This document shows positions 51,737-59,994 of a DNA stretch of 64,000 nucleotides, in pieces (position 1 is the stretch's first letter; each line of letters starts with the position of its first letter). The position numbers and the translations under genes were made by a program. The DNA lies in NCBI RefSeq assembly GCF_029051645.1, contig NZ_JAACFS010000001.1:372001-436000 (forward strand), given 5' to 3'. The notes beneath the pieces are model-generated. The model was not told the DNA's origin. It worked only from the letters and a program-made list of their open reading frames with translations, and did not search any database. The DNA is from Bradyrhizobium sp. CSA112. Lineage in GTDB: Bacteria; Pseudomonadota; Alphaproteobacteria; Rhizobiales; Xanthobacteraceae.

Positions 51737-53400
51737 CCAAGTCGCTGCTGGCATTGAGTGACCTGCACGTCACCTTCTCGACACGGCGTGGCCTTGTCGA
51801 GGCGGTGCGCGGTGTCACGCTGTCGCTCGGCGAGGGCGAGATGCTCGGCCTCGTCGGCGAGAGCGGTTCGGGCAAGTCCGTCACCGGTTTTGCGATCACG
51901 CGGCTGCTCGATGCGGCCGGGCGGATCACCGCAGGCGACATCCGGTTTCGCGGGCAGGACATCACACGGATATCGGCGGGTGATTTCCGCCATCTGCATG
52001 GCGCGGCCATGGCGATGATCTTCCAGAACCCGCGTGCAGCGCTCAATCCGATCCGTGCCGTCGGGGACCAGATCGCCGATGCGATTACGGCCCATAAGCG
52101 AATGCCCCGGGATGAAGCGCGCGCGCAGGCGCTGGGGCTATTGCGCGCGGTGCAAATTCGCGATCCCGAAAAGCGGATGGCCGCTTACCCGCACGAACTC
52201 TCCGGCGGCATGTGCCAGCGCGTGATGATCGCCATGGCGATTTCCTGCAACCCCGCGCTGCTGATCGCCGACGAGCCGACCACCGGCCTCGACGTCACCA
52301 CGCAAAAGGTCGTGATGGACCTTCTGACCGGCATTGCGGCCGAGCGCGGCATGGCGACGATCCTGATCACCCATGACCTCGGTCTCGCCGCCCGTTACTG
52401 TCGCCGCGTCGTGGTGATGGAGCAGGGCCGCCTGGTCGAGGAGGCCGAGCCGAAGACTCTCTTCCGCGCACCGCAGCATCCCTACACCAGGCGTCTGGTG
52501 GCGGCTTCACCGACGGCGAGTTCGCGGATCGCGGACCTGGTGCCGGAAGAGGAGAGGGGGCGGCACGCTGCGATGCACGTCGCGCTCAAGCCTCAGCCTG
52601 CGCCAGGTACGCCGCCGCTGCTGGAAGTACAGAAGCTCACAAAGCGGTTCGATCAAGGCGCCGCCGCGGTAGCGAATTTTTCGATGACGATCAGCACCGG
52701 CGAGAGCGTCGGTCTGGTCGGCGAATCCGGTTCCGGCAAGAGCACGACATCGCGCATCATCTGCCGACTGATCGATCCGAGCGAGGGGGAGATCGCATTC
52801 GAGGGACAGTCGATCGGCCATATCCCGGCACGCGATTTTCACCGGTCACTGTTTCGCAAGGATATCCAGATCGTCTTTCAGGATCCGAACGACAGCCTCA
52901 ACCCGCGTTTCACGGCCTTTGACTGCATCGCCCATCCGCTGCTGCGGCTGGGAGGCATGCGCCCGGGCGACGCGCTGCGGCAGCGGGTGGAGGAGTGCGC
53001 GCAGCGCGTGGGACTGGGGATCGAATTGTTGACGCGCTTCCCGCATCAGCTTTCGGGCGGCCAGAAGGCTCGTGTCGGCATCGCCCGCGCCATCGCCTGC
53101 CGGCCGCGCCTTCTGGTGCTGGACGAGCCGACAGCTGCGCTCGACGTCTCGGTGCAGGCGGTGGTGCTGCAACTGCTCGACCGGTTGCGGCGCGAGGATG
53201 ACCTGGCCTTCCTGTTTGTCAGCCACGACCTCAACGTCGTTCGCATGATGTGCGATCGGACCATCGTGCTGCAAAACGGCCACATCGTCGAACAGGGCGA
53301 GAGCCGGGCGATGTTCGACAATCCGAAAACCGCTTACACACGCGAGTTGGTCGAAGCCGTGCCGCACATCGAGCCAAAATTGGCTGCGACTGCGAGCTGA
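51733..53400 (+). CDS. Fused DppD-DppF ATPase of the ABC transporter
   Basis: A 555-residue protein with two complete ABC ATPase halves. First half (about 1-290): Walker A GESGSGKS, signature LSGGMCQR, Walker B LLIADEPTTGLD, then the oligopeptide C-terminal motif HPYTRRLVAA. Second half (about 295-555): GESGSGKST, LSGGQKAR, LLVLDEPTAALD, ending TAYTRELVEAVP. Many rhizobial transporters of this family use such a fusion. It completes a full importer with the three genes upstream. Confidence 0.96.
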   Translation: MTKSLLALSDLHVTFSTRRGLVEAVRGVTLSLGEGEMLGLVGESGSGKSVTGFAITRLLDAAGRITAGDIRFRGQDITRISAGDFRHLHGAAMAMIFQNPRAALNPIRAVGDQIADAITAHKRMPRDEARAQALGLLRAVQIRDPEKRMAAYPHELSGGMCQRVMIAMAISCNPALLIADEPTTGLDVTTQKVVMDLLTGIAAERGMATILITHDLGLAARYCRRVVVMEQGRLVEEAEPKTLFRAPQHPYTRRLVAASPTASSRIADLVPEEERGRHAAMHVALKPQPAPGTPPLLEVQKLTKRFDQGAAAVANFSMTISTGESVGLVGESGSGKSTTSRIICRLIDPSEGEIAFEGQSIGHIPARDFHRSLFRKDIQIVFQDPNDSLNPRFTAFDCIAHPLLRLGGMRPGDALRQRVEECAQRVGLGIELLTRFPHQLSGGQKARVGIARAIACRPRLLVLDEPTAALDVSVQAVVLQLLDRLRREDDLAFLFVSHDLNVVRMMCDRTIVLQNGHIVEQGESRAMFDNPKTAYTRELVEAVPHIEPKLAATAS

Positions 53401-53507
53401 TTGACGGGCGCGACGCCGCCGTTGCGTCCAACGAAATACAGCGTAAGCGTCGATGATTACAAATTATGCAGATCGAACCAAAAAAGCAGCAGATCGCATC
53501 GAGCCGC

Positions 53508-54002
53508 TCAATCGAATATGGCAGTAGCGCTGTCGCGATTGGAGTGTGCCGCGACGATGCGCTGCATCATGTCGACGAATGCGGCTTGCTCCCTTTCGCT
53601 TAAATTGTCGAGCGTGGCGCGGTGCGCGGCCCGCGCTGAGGCCTCGATTTTTGCCAGAAGCGCCGCTCCCGCCGGGGTCAATTTACAGAGCCGCGCGCGG
53701 CGGTCCTCATCATCTACGGCTCTCTCGACGAAATTGCGGGCGGCCAGCCGCTTGAGCGCTCCGGTCGTCGTCGTCCTGTCCAGTGCAATATCGGCCGCCA
53801 ATGTGGTCTGATCAGCGGTTTTTCGCACCGCAAGCGCGGAAAGAAGGCTGTATTGCAATGGCGTAATTTCGAATTCGCCGCATGCTTCCTGGAACAGGGC
53901 GACATGGATCTGATGCAGCCGCCGGATCAGAAATCCCGGCCGTTGTGACAGCGGCCAGGGGCGGTGCCTGGTCTCGCCGCGACGATTTTTTGCCTTCCGC
54001 AA
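53508..54002 (-). CDS. MarR family transcriptional regulator
   Basis: A 164-residue regulator: winged helix with ITPLQYSLLSAL, TTLAADIALDRTTTTGALKR and the wing VDDEDRRARLCKLTPAGAAL. It begins at TTG 54002 with GGGAG four bases upstream. Divergent from the amidohydrolase-hydroxylase-transporter operon; a perfect palindrome lies between them at 54096. MarR proteins usually repress a divergent operon and themselves, and release DNA on binding an aromatic or heterocyclic ligand, which fits a catabolic operon. Confidence 0.93.
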   Translation of the reverse strand: MRKAKNRRGETRHRPWPLSQRPGFLIRRLHQIHVALFQEACGEFEITPLQYSLLSALAVRKTADQTTLAADIALDRTTTTGALKRLAARNFVERAVDDEDRRARLCKLTPAGAALLAKIEASARAAHRATLDNLSEREQAAFVDMMQRIVAAHSNRDSATAIFD

Positions 54003-54071
54003 CGCACTCTCCCAGCCTCGGAACCCGGCGCGAGTAGCCCGATTCGGACCGCCAGCGCCACGATTAGATCA

Positions 54072-54087
54072 TGGCACGAGCTTTGCT
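54072..54087 (+). promoter_or_regulatory. Sigma-54 (-24/-12) promoter, perfect consensus
   Basis: TGGCACGAGCTTTGCT matches TGGCACG-N4-TTGCW at every defined position. Predicted start near 54098, inside the palindrome at 54096-54115; leader about 70 bases to the amidohydrolase ATG. Confidence 0.8.
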
Positions 54088-54095
54088 TTTGTAAA

Positions 54096-54115
54096 ATACG
54101 AAGTATGCTTCGTAT
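54096..54115. promoter_or_regulatory. Palindromic operator, probably for the adjacent MarR protein
   Basis: ATACGAAG-TATG-CTTCGTAT, eight-base perfect arms with a four-base centre, the size of a MarR dimer site. It starts nine bases after the -12 element, covering the predicted transcription start. Confidence 0.75.
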
Positions 54116-54167
54116 CTCGACAGGAGCGGGGGAGTGAACCCCGTCGGCGGAAATAGAGGAGATCACC

Positions 54168-55445
54168 ATGTCTATCAGCGCCAGCTTCGATCAGCTTCTG
54201 CGCGGCGGCCGCGTGATCTGCCCGGCTTCGGGCATCGATGGGATCAGGGATGTCGCCATTCGCAATGGCAAGATCGCGGCGGTGCAGAGCGACATTTTGC
54301 CGACCAGCGCCAGAGAGGTGATCGACGTGACCGGCAAGCTGGTATTGCCGGGCCTCATCGATACCCACGCGCATGTCTATCAGTATGTCACCGGCCGCTT
54401 CGGCATGAATGCCGACATGGTGGGCGTTCAGTCCGGCGTGACGACACTGGTCGATCAGGGCGGTCCGTCCTGCATGACGCTGCCTGGCTTCCGGCACTTT
54501 GTCGCCGAGCCTTCGAAGTCGCGCGTTTTTGCCTTCCTGTCGGCTTACCTGGTCGGTGGGCTGGAGGGCCACTACTATCCGCAGCTCTATAGTCCTGAAG
54601 GTGTCGATATCGACGCCACGGTGAAGGCGGCGACGGCCAATCTCGACATTGTTCGCGGCATCAAGGCCCATGCGGAGATCGGCGGTTTCGCGCGCTGGGG
54701 CATTCGTGTCATCGAAATGGCAGCCGAGATCGGACGCCGCGCCGATCTGCCGGTCTATGTGCATTTCGGTCAGCTCTGGGGCCTGCCCGAAAGCGGCACC
54801 AACGGCGAAGACGTCGATACGATTTTAGCGCGTGTGATTCCCTTGCTGCGAGAGGGCGATGTGCTGGCGCATCCGTTCACGCGGCATCCCGGCGGTTTCG
54901 TCAACCGTGAGGGGGAAGTGCATCCGGTGATTCAGGCGGCGCTCGATCGCGGCTTGAAGGTCGACGTCGGTCACGGCAGTCATTTCTCCTATCGTCTCGC
55001 CAAAAAAGCGCTCGCCGCCGGAATTATTCCCACCACGCTCGGCGCGGACATTCACGGTTACAACACCCACGTGCCGGCGCCTGCCGGCACTCCGGACCAG
55101 CACGAGGACGACGAAAATCATCCCTTCGCCGGTCAGGCCAAATTCAGCCTTGTCCAGGCGATGAGCTCGATGATGGCGCTAGGCCTCGCGCTCGAACAGG
55201 TCGTGCCGATGGTGACGTCGAACCCGGCGAAAATGCTCGGCCGTGCCGACGAAATCGGCGCCCTCAAGATCGGCAGGGAGGCCGACGTCTCGGTCCTCAC
55301 GCAGCAGAGCGGACGATTTGTCCTTCGCGACAATGAGAACAACGAAGTCATCGCCGAGCGTCTGCTGCAGCCTGAGTTCTGCCTGCGTGCCGGTGCGCGA
55401 TACGATGCAGTAGCGCCAATTCTGCCCCAGGCAGTTGCAGCGTAG
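54168..55445 (+). CDS. Amidohydrolase (cyclic-amidase/dihydroorotase-like)
   Basis: A 425-residue metal-dependent hydrolase of the amidohydrolase superfamily. Metal motif PGLIDTHAHVYQY (HxH), a probable bridging lysine in GIKAHAEIGGF, histidines in VYVHFGQ and VLAHPFTRH, and the catalytic aspartate in TTLGADIHGYN. The pattern resembles the amidohydrolase/deacetylase subgroup rather than hydantoinases. Start has GAGGAG six bases upstream. First gene of the operon controlled by the sigma-54 promoter and palindrome; it may open a ring or remove an amide after hydroxylation by the molybdenum enzyme downstream. Substrate unknown. Confidence 0.88.
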   Translation: MSISASFDQLLRGGRVICPASGIDGIRDVAIRNGKIAAVQSDILPTSAREVIDVTGKLVLPGLIDTHAHVYQYVTGRFGMNADMVGVQSGVTTLVDQGGPSCMTLPGFRHFVAEPSKSRVFAFLSAYLVGGLEGHYYPQLYSPEGVDIDATVKAATANLDIVRGIKAHAEIGGFARWGIRVIEMAAEIGRRADLPVYVHFGQLWGLPESGTNGEDVDTILARVIPLLREGDVLAHPFTRHPGGFVNREGEVHPVIQAALDRGLKVDVGHGSHFSYRLAKKALAAGIIPTTLGADIHGYNTHVPAPAGTPDQHEDDENHPFAGQAKFSLVQAMSSMMALGLALEQVVPMVTSNPAKMLGRADEIGALKIGREADVSVLTQQSGRFVLRDNENNEVIAERLLQPEFCLRAGARYDAVAPILPQAVAA

Positions 55446-55482
55446 GGAGATCAGGGTCAACTCGATCGGGGAGAGCGTCACC

Positions 55483-57867
55483 GTGCGCAATGAGCGCGAG
55501 TTTCCTTCCGCAGGCGGAGCGGGCGCCGGACAAGGCGTCGGCGCGCGTCTGCCGCGGAAGGAAGACGATCGGCTGATGCGCGGCCGCGGCCAGTTCGTGG
55601 CCGATATTCGCCTGGCTGGGTTGCAGGACGTTGCGTTTGTGCGCAGCCCTTTGGCGCATGCGCTGATCCGCGGCATCCACGTGCCGGAGCGTTTTCGCGG
55701 CAGCGTCTTCACTGCGGCGGATCTCATCGGCGTCAATCCGATCCGCGCAGTGTCAGGGCTGCCGGGATTCAAGATTTCCGAGCAGCCGGTGCTTGCCACC
55801 GGCAAGGTGCGTCAGGTCGGCGAACTCGTCGCCATGTGCGTGGCGCCGACGCGTGCCGAGGCCGAGGACATTGCGGCGGCGGTGACGCTCGATCTCGAAG
55901 AGCTTCCTGCCGTGTATGACATGCGGAAGGCGCGCGAGCCGGGCTCGGCGCTGGTGCATGAGCACTGGGGCGACAACATCTTTCTCGAAACCAGTTTCGA
56001 GGTCGACATCTCCGGGGCGCTCGATGCGCCGATCAAGGTGTCGCGTGAGATATCGACCGCGCGGCAGTGCATGTCGCCGCTCGAGGGGCGCAGCGTGGTT
56101 GCAACTTTCGATCATCGTCTCGATCAACTGACGCTCTATTCCTCGGCCCAGATGCCGCACATCACGCGCAGCGGGCTCGCCGAATGCCTCGGCATGGAGC
56201 AGGGCCGAATCCGTATCGTTTCGCCCGACGTCGGCGGCGGCTTCGGGCACAAGGGCATCCTGCTGCCGGAAGAAGTCTGCCTTTCCTGGCTGACGATGCA
56301 TCGCGGCCATCCGGTGCGCTGGACCGAGGATCGCCGCGAGCATCTCACCGCGAGCTCCAACTGCCGCGAACATCACTACAAGATCACCGTCTATGCCGAT
56401 CGCGACGGGCGGCTGCGCGGCATCGACTGCGAAGCGACCGTCGATTCCGGCGCTTACTCGTCCTATCCGTTCTCGGCATGCCTTGAGGCGGCGCAGGTCG
56501 CCAGCATCCTGCCGGGACCGTATTTGATGCCGGCCTATCGCTGCCGGACGTTTTCGGTCGCGACCAACAAGTGTCCGATCCTGCCTTATCGCGGTGTGGC
56601 CCGCACCGGCGTCTGCTTCGCGCTGGAACTGATGCTGGATCTGGTCGCGGCGGAAGCCGGGCTGGAGCCGGGCGAAGTGCGTCTGCGTAATCTGGTGCGG
56701 CCGGAGCAGATGCCGTTCGACAATATCACCAACAAGCACTTCGACAGCGGCGATTATCCCGAGGCGATGCGACGCGCTCTGGCGTCCATCGACGTCGAAG
56801 GCGTACGGGCACGCCAGCGCAAGGGCGAGGCGGACGGGCGCCGGATCGGCGTCGGCGTCTCCATCTATTGCGAGCAGGCCGCGCATGGGACTTCGGTCTA
56901 TTCCGGATGGGGCATTCCGATGGTGCCCGGCCACGAACAGGCTTCCGCGCGTCTGACGCCGGACGGCGGCCTCGAGTTGCGGGTCGGTGTGCATTCCCAC
57001 GGCCAGGGGATGGAAACAACGCTCGCGCAGGTCGCGCACGAGATGCTGGGTGTCGACGTCGCCAGGGTACGCTTGATTCACGGCGACACGGCGATGACGC
57101 CGTATTCGACCGGCACCTGGGGCTCGCGCTCGATGGTGATGGCGGGCGGCGCGGTCGCAGCCGCCTGCCGAGAGTTGGGCGAGCGCGCCAGACGCATCGG
57201 TGCCAAGCTGCTCCAGCATGACCTGGCTGCGGTCGTGCTGCAGTACGGCGAGGTTCGCGGCGTCAACGGCAGCGTTACCTTGAAGGAGATCGCCCATACC
57301 TGGTATCGCCGGCCGCAGGATCTGCCTGCTGACGTCGATCCCGGCGGACTGGAGGTAACGGCGGGCTACAAGCCGCGGCGCGATACCGGGACCTTCAGCT
57401 ATGCCGCGCATGCCGCGGTCGTCGCCGTCGATCCTGATTTGGGAGAGGTCGAGATCCTTGATTACGTGATCGTCGAGGACGGCGGCGTTCTCGTCAATCC
57501 GATGGTCGTGGACGGCCAGATCTACGGCGGTCTGGCCCAGGGCATCGGCACCGCGCTGTATGAGGAGATGCCGTTCGACGCGGCCGGTCAGCCGCTGGCA
57601 ACGACGCTCGCAGACTATCTGCTGCCGGGGCCCACCGAAGTGCCGGCGCCGCGTCTCGATCACATGGAGACGCCGTCGCCTTATACGCAGTTCGGCGTGA
57701 AGGGCATCGGCGAGGGCGGTGCCATCGCTCCGCCGGCCGCGATCGCCAACGCCGTCAACGACGCGTTGCGGCCGCTTGGCGTGGAACTGATGCAGTCGCC
57801 GATTACGCCCTACCGCGTCGTCGAGGCGGTTCTGGCCGCGCGCGACGCAGAAAGGCCGGCGGCATGA
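55483..57867 (+). CDS. Molybdenum hydroxylase large subunit (xanthine dehydrogenase/CoxL family)
   Basis: Molybdopterin-binding catalytic subunit, 794 residues. N-terminal hammerhead domain (VGARLPRKEDDRLMRGRGQF, HALIRGI), Mo-domain blocks PDVGGGFGHKG, SGAYSSYPFSA, and the active-site glutamate in VKGIGEGGAIAPPAAIANAV. The active-site loop reads PYRGVAR; true CO dehydrogenases have AYRCSFR, so CO oxidation is excluded. Such enzymes hydroxylate N-heterocycles or aldehydes. GTG at 55483 with GGGGAG upstream is preferred to ATG 55435, which overlaps the amidohydrolase gene. Coupled by ATGA overlap to the FAD subunit. Confidence 0.93.
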   Translation: MRNEREFPSAGGAGAGQGVGARLPRKEDDRLMRGRGQFVADIRLAGLQDVAFVRSPLAHALIRGIHVPERFRGSVFTAADLIGVNPIRAVSGLPGFKISEQPVLATGKVRQVGELVAMCVAPTRAEAEDIAAAVTLDLEELPAVYDMRKAREPGSALVHEHWGDNIFLETSFEVDISGALDAPIKVSREISTARQCMSPLEGRSVVATFDHRLDQLTLYSSAQMPHITRSGLAECLGMEQGRIRIVSPDVGGGFGHKGILLPEEVCLSWLTMHRGHPVRWTEDRREHLTASSNCREHHYKITVYADRDGRLRGIDCEATVDSGAYSSYPFSACLEAAQVASILPGPYLMPAYRCRTFSVATNKCPILPYRGVARTGVCFALELMLDLVAAEAGLEPGEVRLRNLVRPEQMPFDNITNKHFDSGDYPEAMRRALASIDVEGVRARQRKGEADGRRIGVGVSIYCEQAAHGTSVYSGWGIPMVPGHEQASARLTPDGGLELRVGVHSHGQGMETTLAQVAHEMLGVDVARVRLIHGDTAMTPYSTGTWGSRSMVMAGGAVAAACRELGERARRIGAKLLQHDLAAVVLQYGEVRGVNGSVTLKEIAHTWYRRPQDLPADVDPGGLEVTAGYKPRRDTGTFSYAAHAAVVAVDPDLGEVEILDYVIVEDGGVLVNPMVVDGQIYGGLAQGIGTALYEEMPFDAAGQPLATTLADYLLPGPTEVPAPRLDHMETPSPYTQFGVKGIGEGGAIAPPAAIANAVNDALRPLGVELMQSPITPYRVVEAVLAARDAERPAA

Positions 57868-58712
57868 AACCGGCGCCTTTCGGCTACGAACGTCCACGCG
57901 ACTTGCAGGCGGCACTTGCCGTGCTCGGCGAGGCCAAGAGCGAGGCCAAGACTGCCGCCAAGATCATTGCTGGCGGCCAGTCGCTTGGTCCCATGCTCAA
58001 TCTGCGGCTGGTGGAGCCGCAGTTGATCGTCGACATCACCGGTCTTGCCGAGCTCAAGCAGGCCGAGCGTCGTGGCGATGAACTCGTACTGGGGGCCTGT
58101 ATCACCCACGCCGACATCGAAGACGGACGCATTCCGGACGTCACGCGCGGCGCCATGCAGAGCGTCGCCGGCAACATCGCCTACCGCGCGGTGCGCAATC
58201 GCGGCACGGTCGGTGGATCGCTCAGCCATGCTGATCCCGCGGCAGATTGGCTGTCCGCGCTCTCGGCGCTCGGTGCGCGATTGACACTGCGAAACCTTTC
58301 AGGCGCGCGCACGGTGGCGATGGAGGACTTCATCGTCGGTGCGCTCGAATCTGCGCTGCGCGATGGCGAGATCGTCGAGACCATTCACGTCCCGGCGATG
58401 CCGGCATCGGCGCACTGGGGCTATGCCAAGAGTTGCCGCAAGACTGGCGAGTTCGCGCATGCGATCGGCGCAATCCTGATCGATCCGAGCGCCGCAACCG
58501 CCCGCGTCGTGATTGGTGCGATCGATTCCGCGCCGATCGTCATCACGAATGCGGCGGAATTGTTCGGCGGGCGCATTGCCGGCGACTACAAGGATCGCTT
58601 CGACGCGCGTGCAGCCGATGTCCTGCTGGCAAACGCGGGCGTCTCGAACGCGGCACATCGCCACATTCATGTGAGCGTGCTCAAGCGTGCGGTCCGGGAG
58701 GCCGGCGCATGA
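57864..58712 (+). CDS. Molybdenum hydroxylase FAD subunit (CoxM/CutM-like)
   Basis: A 282-residue FAD-binding middle subunit with the family motifs AKIIAGGQSLGPMLNLRL (FAD pyrophosphate site), TRGAMQSVAGNIAYRAVRNR and GTVGGSLSHADPAADW. It takes electrons from the 2Fe-2S subunit and passes them to a soluble or quinone acceptor. Start and stop overlap both neighbours by four bases, so all three subunits are translated together. Confidence 0.95.
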   Translation: MKPAPFGYERPRDLQAALAVLGEAKSEAKTAAKIIAGGQSLGPMLNLRLVEPQLIVDITGLAELKQAERRGDELVLGACITHADIEDGRIPDVTRGAMQSVAGNIAYRAVRNRGTVGGSLSHADPAADWLSALSALGARLTLRNLSGARTVAMEDFIVGALESALRDGEIVETIHVPAMPASAHWGYAKSCRKTGEFAHAIGAILIDPSAATARVVIGAIDSAPIVITNAAELFGGRIAGDYKDRFDARAADVLLANAGVSNAAHRHIHVSVLKRAVREAGA

Positions 58713-59914
58713 GCATGATCGCACTCACCGTCAACCAACGCGCGGTGCGGATATCAGCGGAACCGCGCACCAATCTTGCGGACTTCGTCCGCGAGAAGCT
58801 GGACCTGACCGGTACGCACCTTGGCTGTGAGCATGGCGTCTGCGGGGCGTGCACCGTTCTGCTCGACGGCGTGCCGGCACGTTCGTGCATCACCTATGCC
58901 GTTGCCTGCGAAGGGGCTGAGGTCACCACGATCGAAGGGCTCGACGAGGACGACGTTACGACAGAACTTCGCGCGGCCTTCACCCGCGAACATGCGTTGC
59001 AATGCGGCTATTGCACGCCGGGAATGCTGGTCTCGGCGCGTGATCTCGTGCTCCGGCTGCCACAAGCCGACGAGCGCCTGATACGCGTCGGATTGAGCGG
59101 CAATCTGTGTCGGTGCACCGGCTATGTCGGCATCGTGCGGGCGGTGCATTCGGTGATCGAAGCGCGGCGCGCCCGCGATATCGCGCCCGAGCCGGACGGA
59201 GGCCGAAAGATCCTGGGTCCCGTCGGCTCAGGTCGAAGCATGCATGACGGTGCCGATCGGGTCGAGCGCATTCGGCCGCCAGCAAGCGAACAGGCGTTGC
59301 CTGAAACAGCCAATGCGGTCCCTTCGATTCCGGATTTCATTCCGGCCACGGTCCTGGAGCAGCAGTTCAGCGTTGCCCATCCGCCCGAGCAGGTGTTTGC
59401 GCTGTTCGATGACATCGAAGCCGTCGCGGCCTGCCTTCCCGGCGTATCGTTGACGGCGCCGCCGAAGCCGGAGCGTGTCGAAGGAGCGATCCGTGTCAGG
59501 ATCGGTCCGATTGCCGCGACGTTCCAGGGCGCCGCACGCGTCGAGCGAAGCCCTGCCGATATGTCAGGCCGCATCGTCGGCATCGGCAATGACCGGCGCA
59601 GCCGGTCTTCGACGCAGGGCGAAATTCGTTATCGGCTGGTGCCGACCGGGCAGGGGACGCTTGTCGATCTCTCCATCGGATACTCGCTGACGGGCATGCT
59701 GGCGCAGGTCGGAAGGCCGGGGCTGGTGCGCGATCTAGCGGCACGATTGATCGCGGAGTTTGCCGGTAGTCTCGACCGCCGCCTGTCGGGTACGTCACCG
59801 GGTGATGCTACGGCGGTCGAGCTCAACGGAATGGCGCTGCTTTTCAGTCTTTTGCGCGCGAGGGTCGCGGGCTGGGTTGGTCGTTTCTCGTCCAACAAGG
59901 ACGGAGCGACTTGA
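58709..59914 (+). CDS. Molybdenum hydroxylase 2Fe-2S subunit fused to a CoxG (SRPBCC) domain
   Basis: A 401-residue fusion. Residues 1-160 are the CoxS-type subunit with both clusters: CEHGVCGACTVLLDG plus RSC, then CGYCTPGM and CRCTGY. A low-complexity linker of about 55 residues leads to residues about 215-365, a CoxG-type SRPBCC domain (FSVAHPPEQVFALFDDIEAV, ACLPGV, GEIRYRLVPTGQGTLVDLSI, RLIAEF). CoxG is normally a separate protein that anchors CO dehydrogenase to the membrane, so this fusion could tether the hydroxylase. The C-terminus has a hydrophobic stretch (ALLFSLLRARVAGWVG). Confidence 0.93.
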   Translation: MSMIALTVNQRAVRISAEPRTNLADFVREKLDLTGTHLGCEHGVCGACTVLLDGVPARSCITYAVACEGAEVTTIEGLDEDDVTTELRAAFTREHALQCGYCTPGMLVSARDLVLRLPQADERLIRVGLSGNLCRCTGYVGIVRAVHSVIEARRARDIAPEPDGGRKILGPVGSGRSMHDGADRVERIRPPASEQALPETANAVPSIPDFIPATVLEQQFSVAHPPEQVFALFDDIEAVAACLPGVSLTAPPKPERVEGAIRVRIGPIAATFQGAARVERSPADMSGRIVGIGNDRRSRSSTQGEIRYRLVPTGQGTLVDLSIGYSLTGMLAQVGRPGLVRDLAARLIAEFAGSLDRRLSGTSPGDATAVELNGMALLFSLLRARVAGWVGRFSSNKDGAT

Positions 59915-59994
59915 TGGATCGAAGTCTCCGCCAGACTGCGGAAACGACGAGGTTTGGACTGCGGATAGATGAACAGCGGAGATTGGAGAACCAC

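Noticed and set aside
54168..55445. Annotation of the amidohydrolase as a second hydantoinase
   Set aside because: The metal-site surroundings (THAHVYQY, GIKAHAEIGGF) differ from the hydantoinase at 38477 and fit the deacetylase-like subgroup better.
55753..57915. 720-codon open frame antisense to the molybdenum hydroxylase large subunit
   Set aside because: No domain or family pattern; long antisense frames are expected in GC-rich genes, and the plus strand encodes a clear CoxL-type protein.
55483..59914. Aerobic CO dehydrogenase
   Set aside because: The catalytic loop is PYRGVAR, not AYRCSFR, so the selenium/copper-binding cysteine of CODH is missing.
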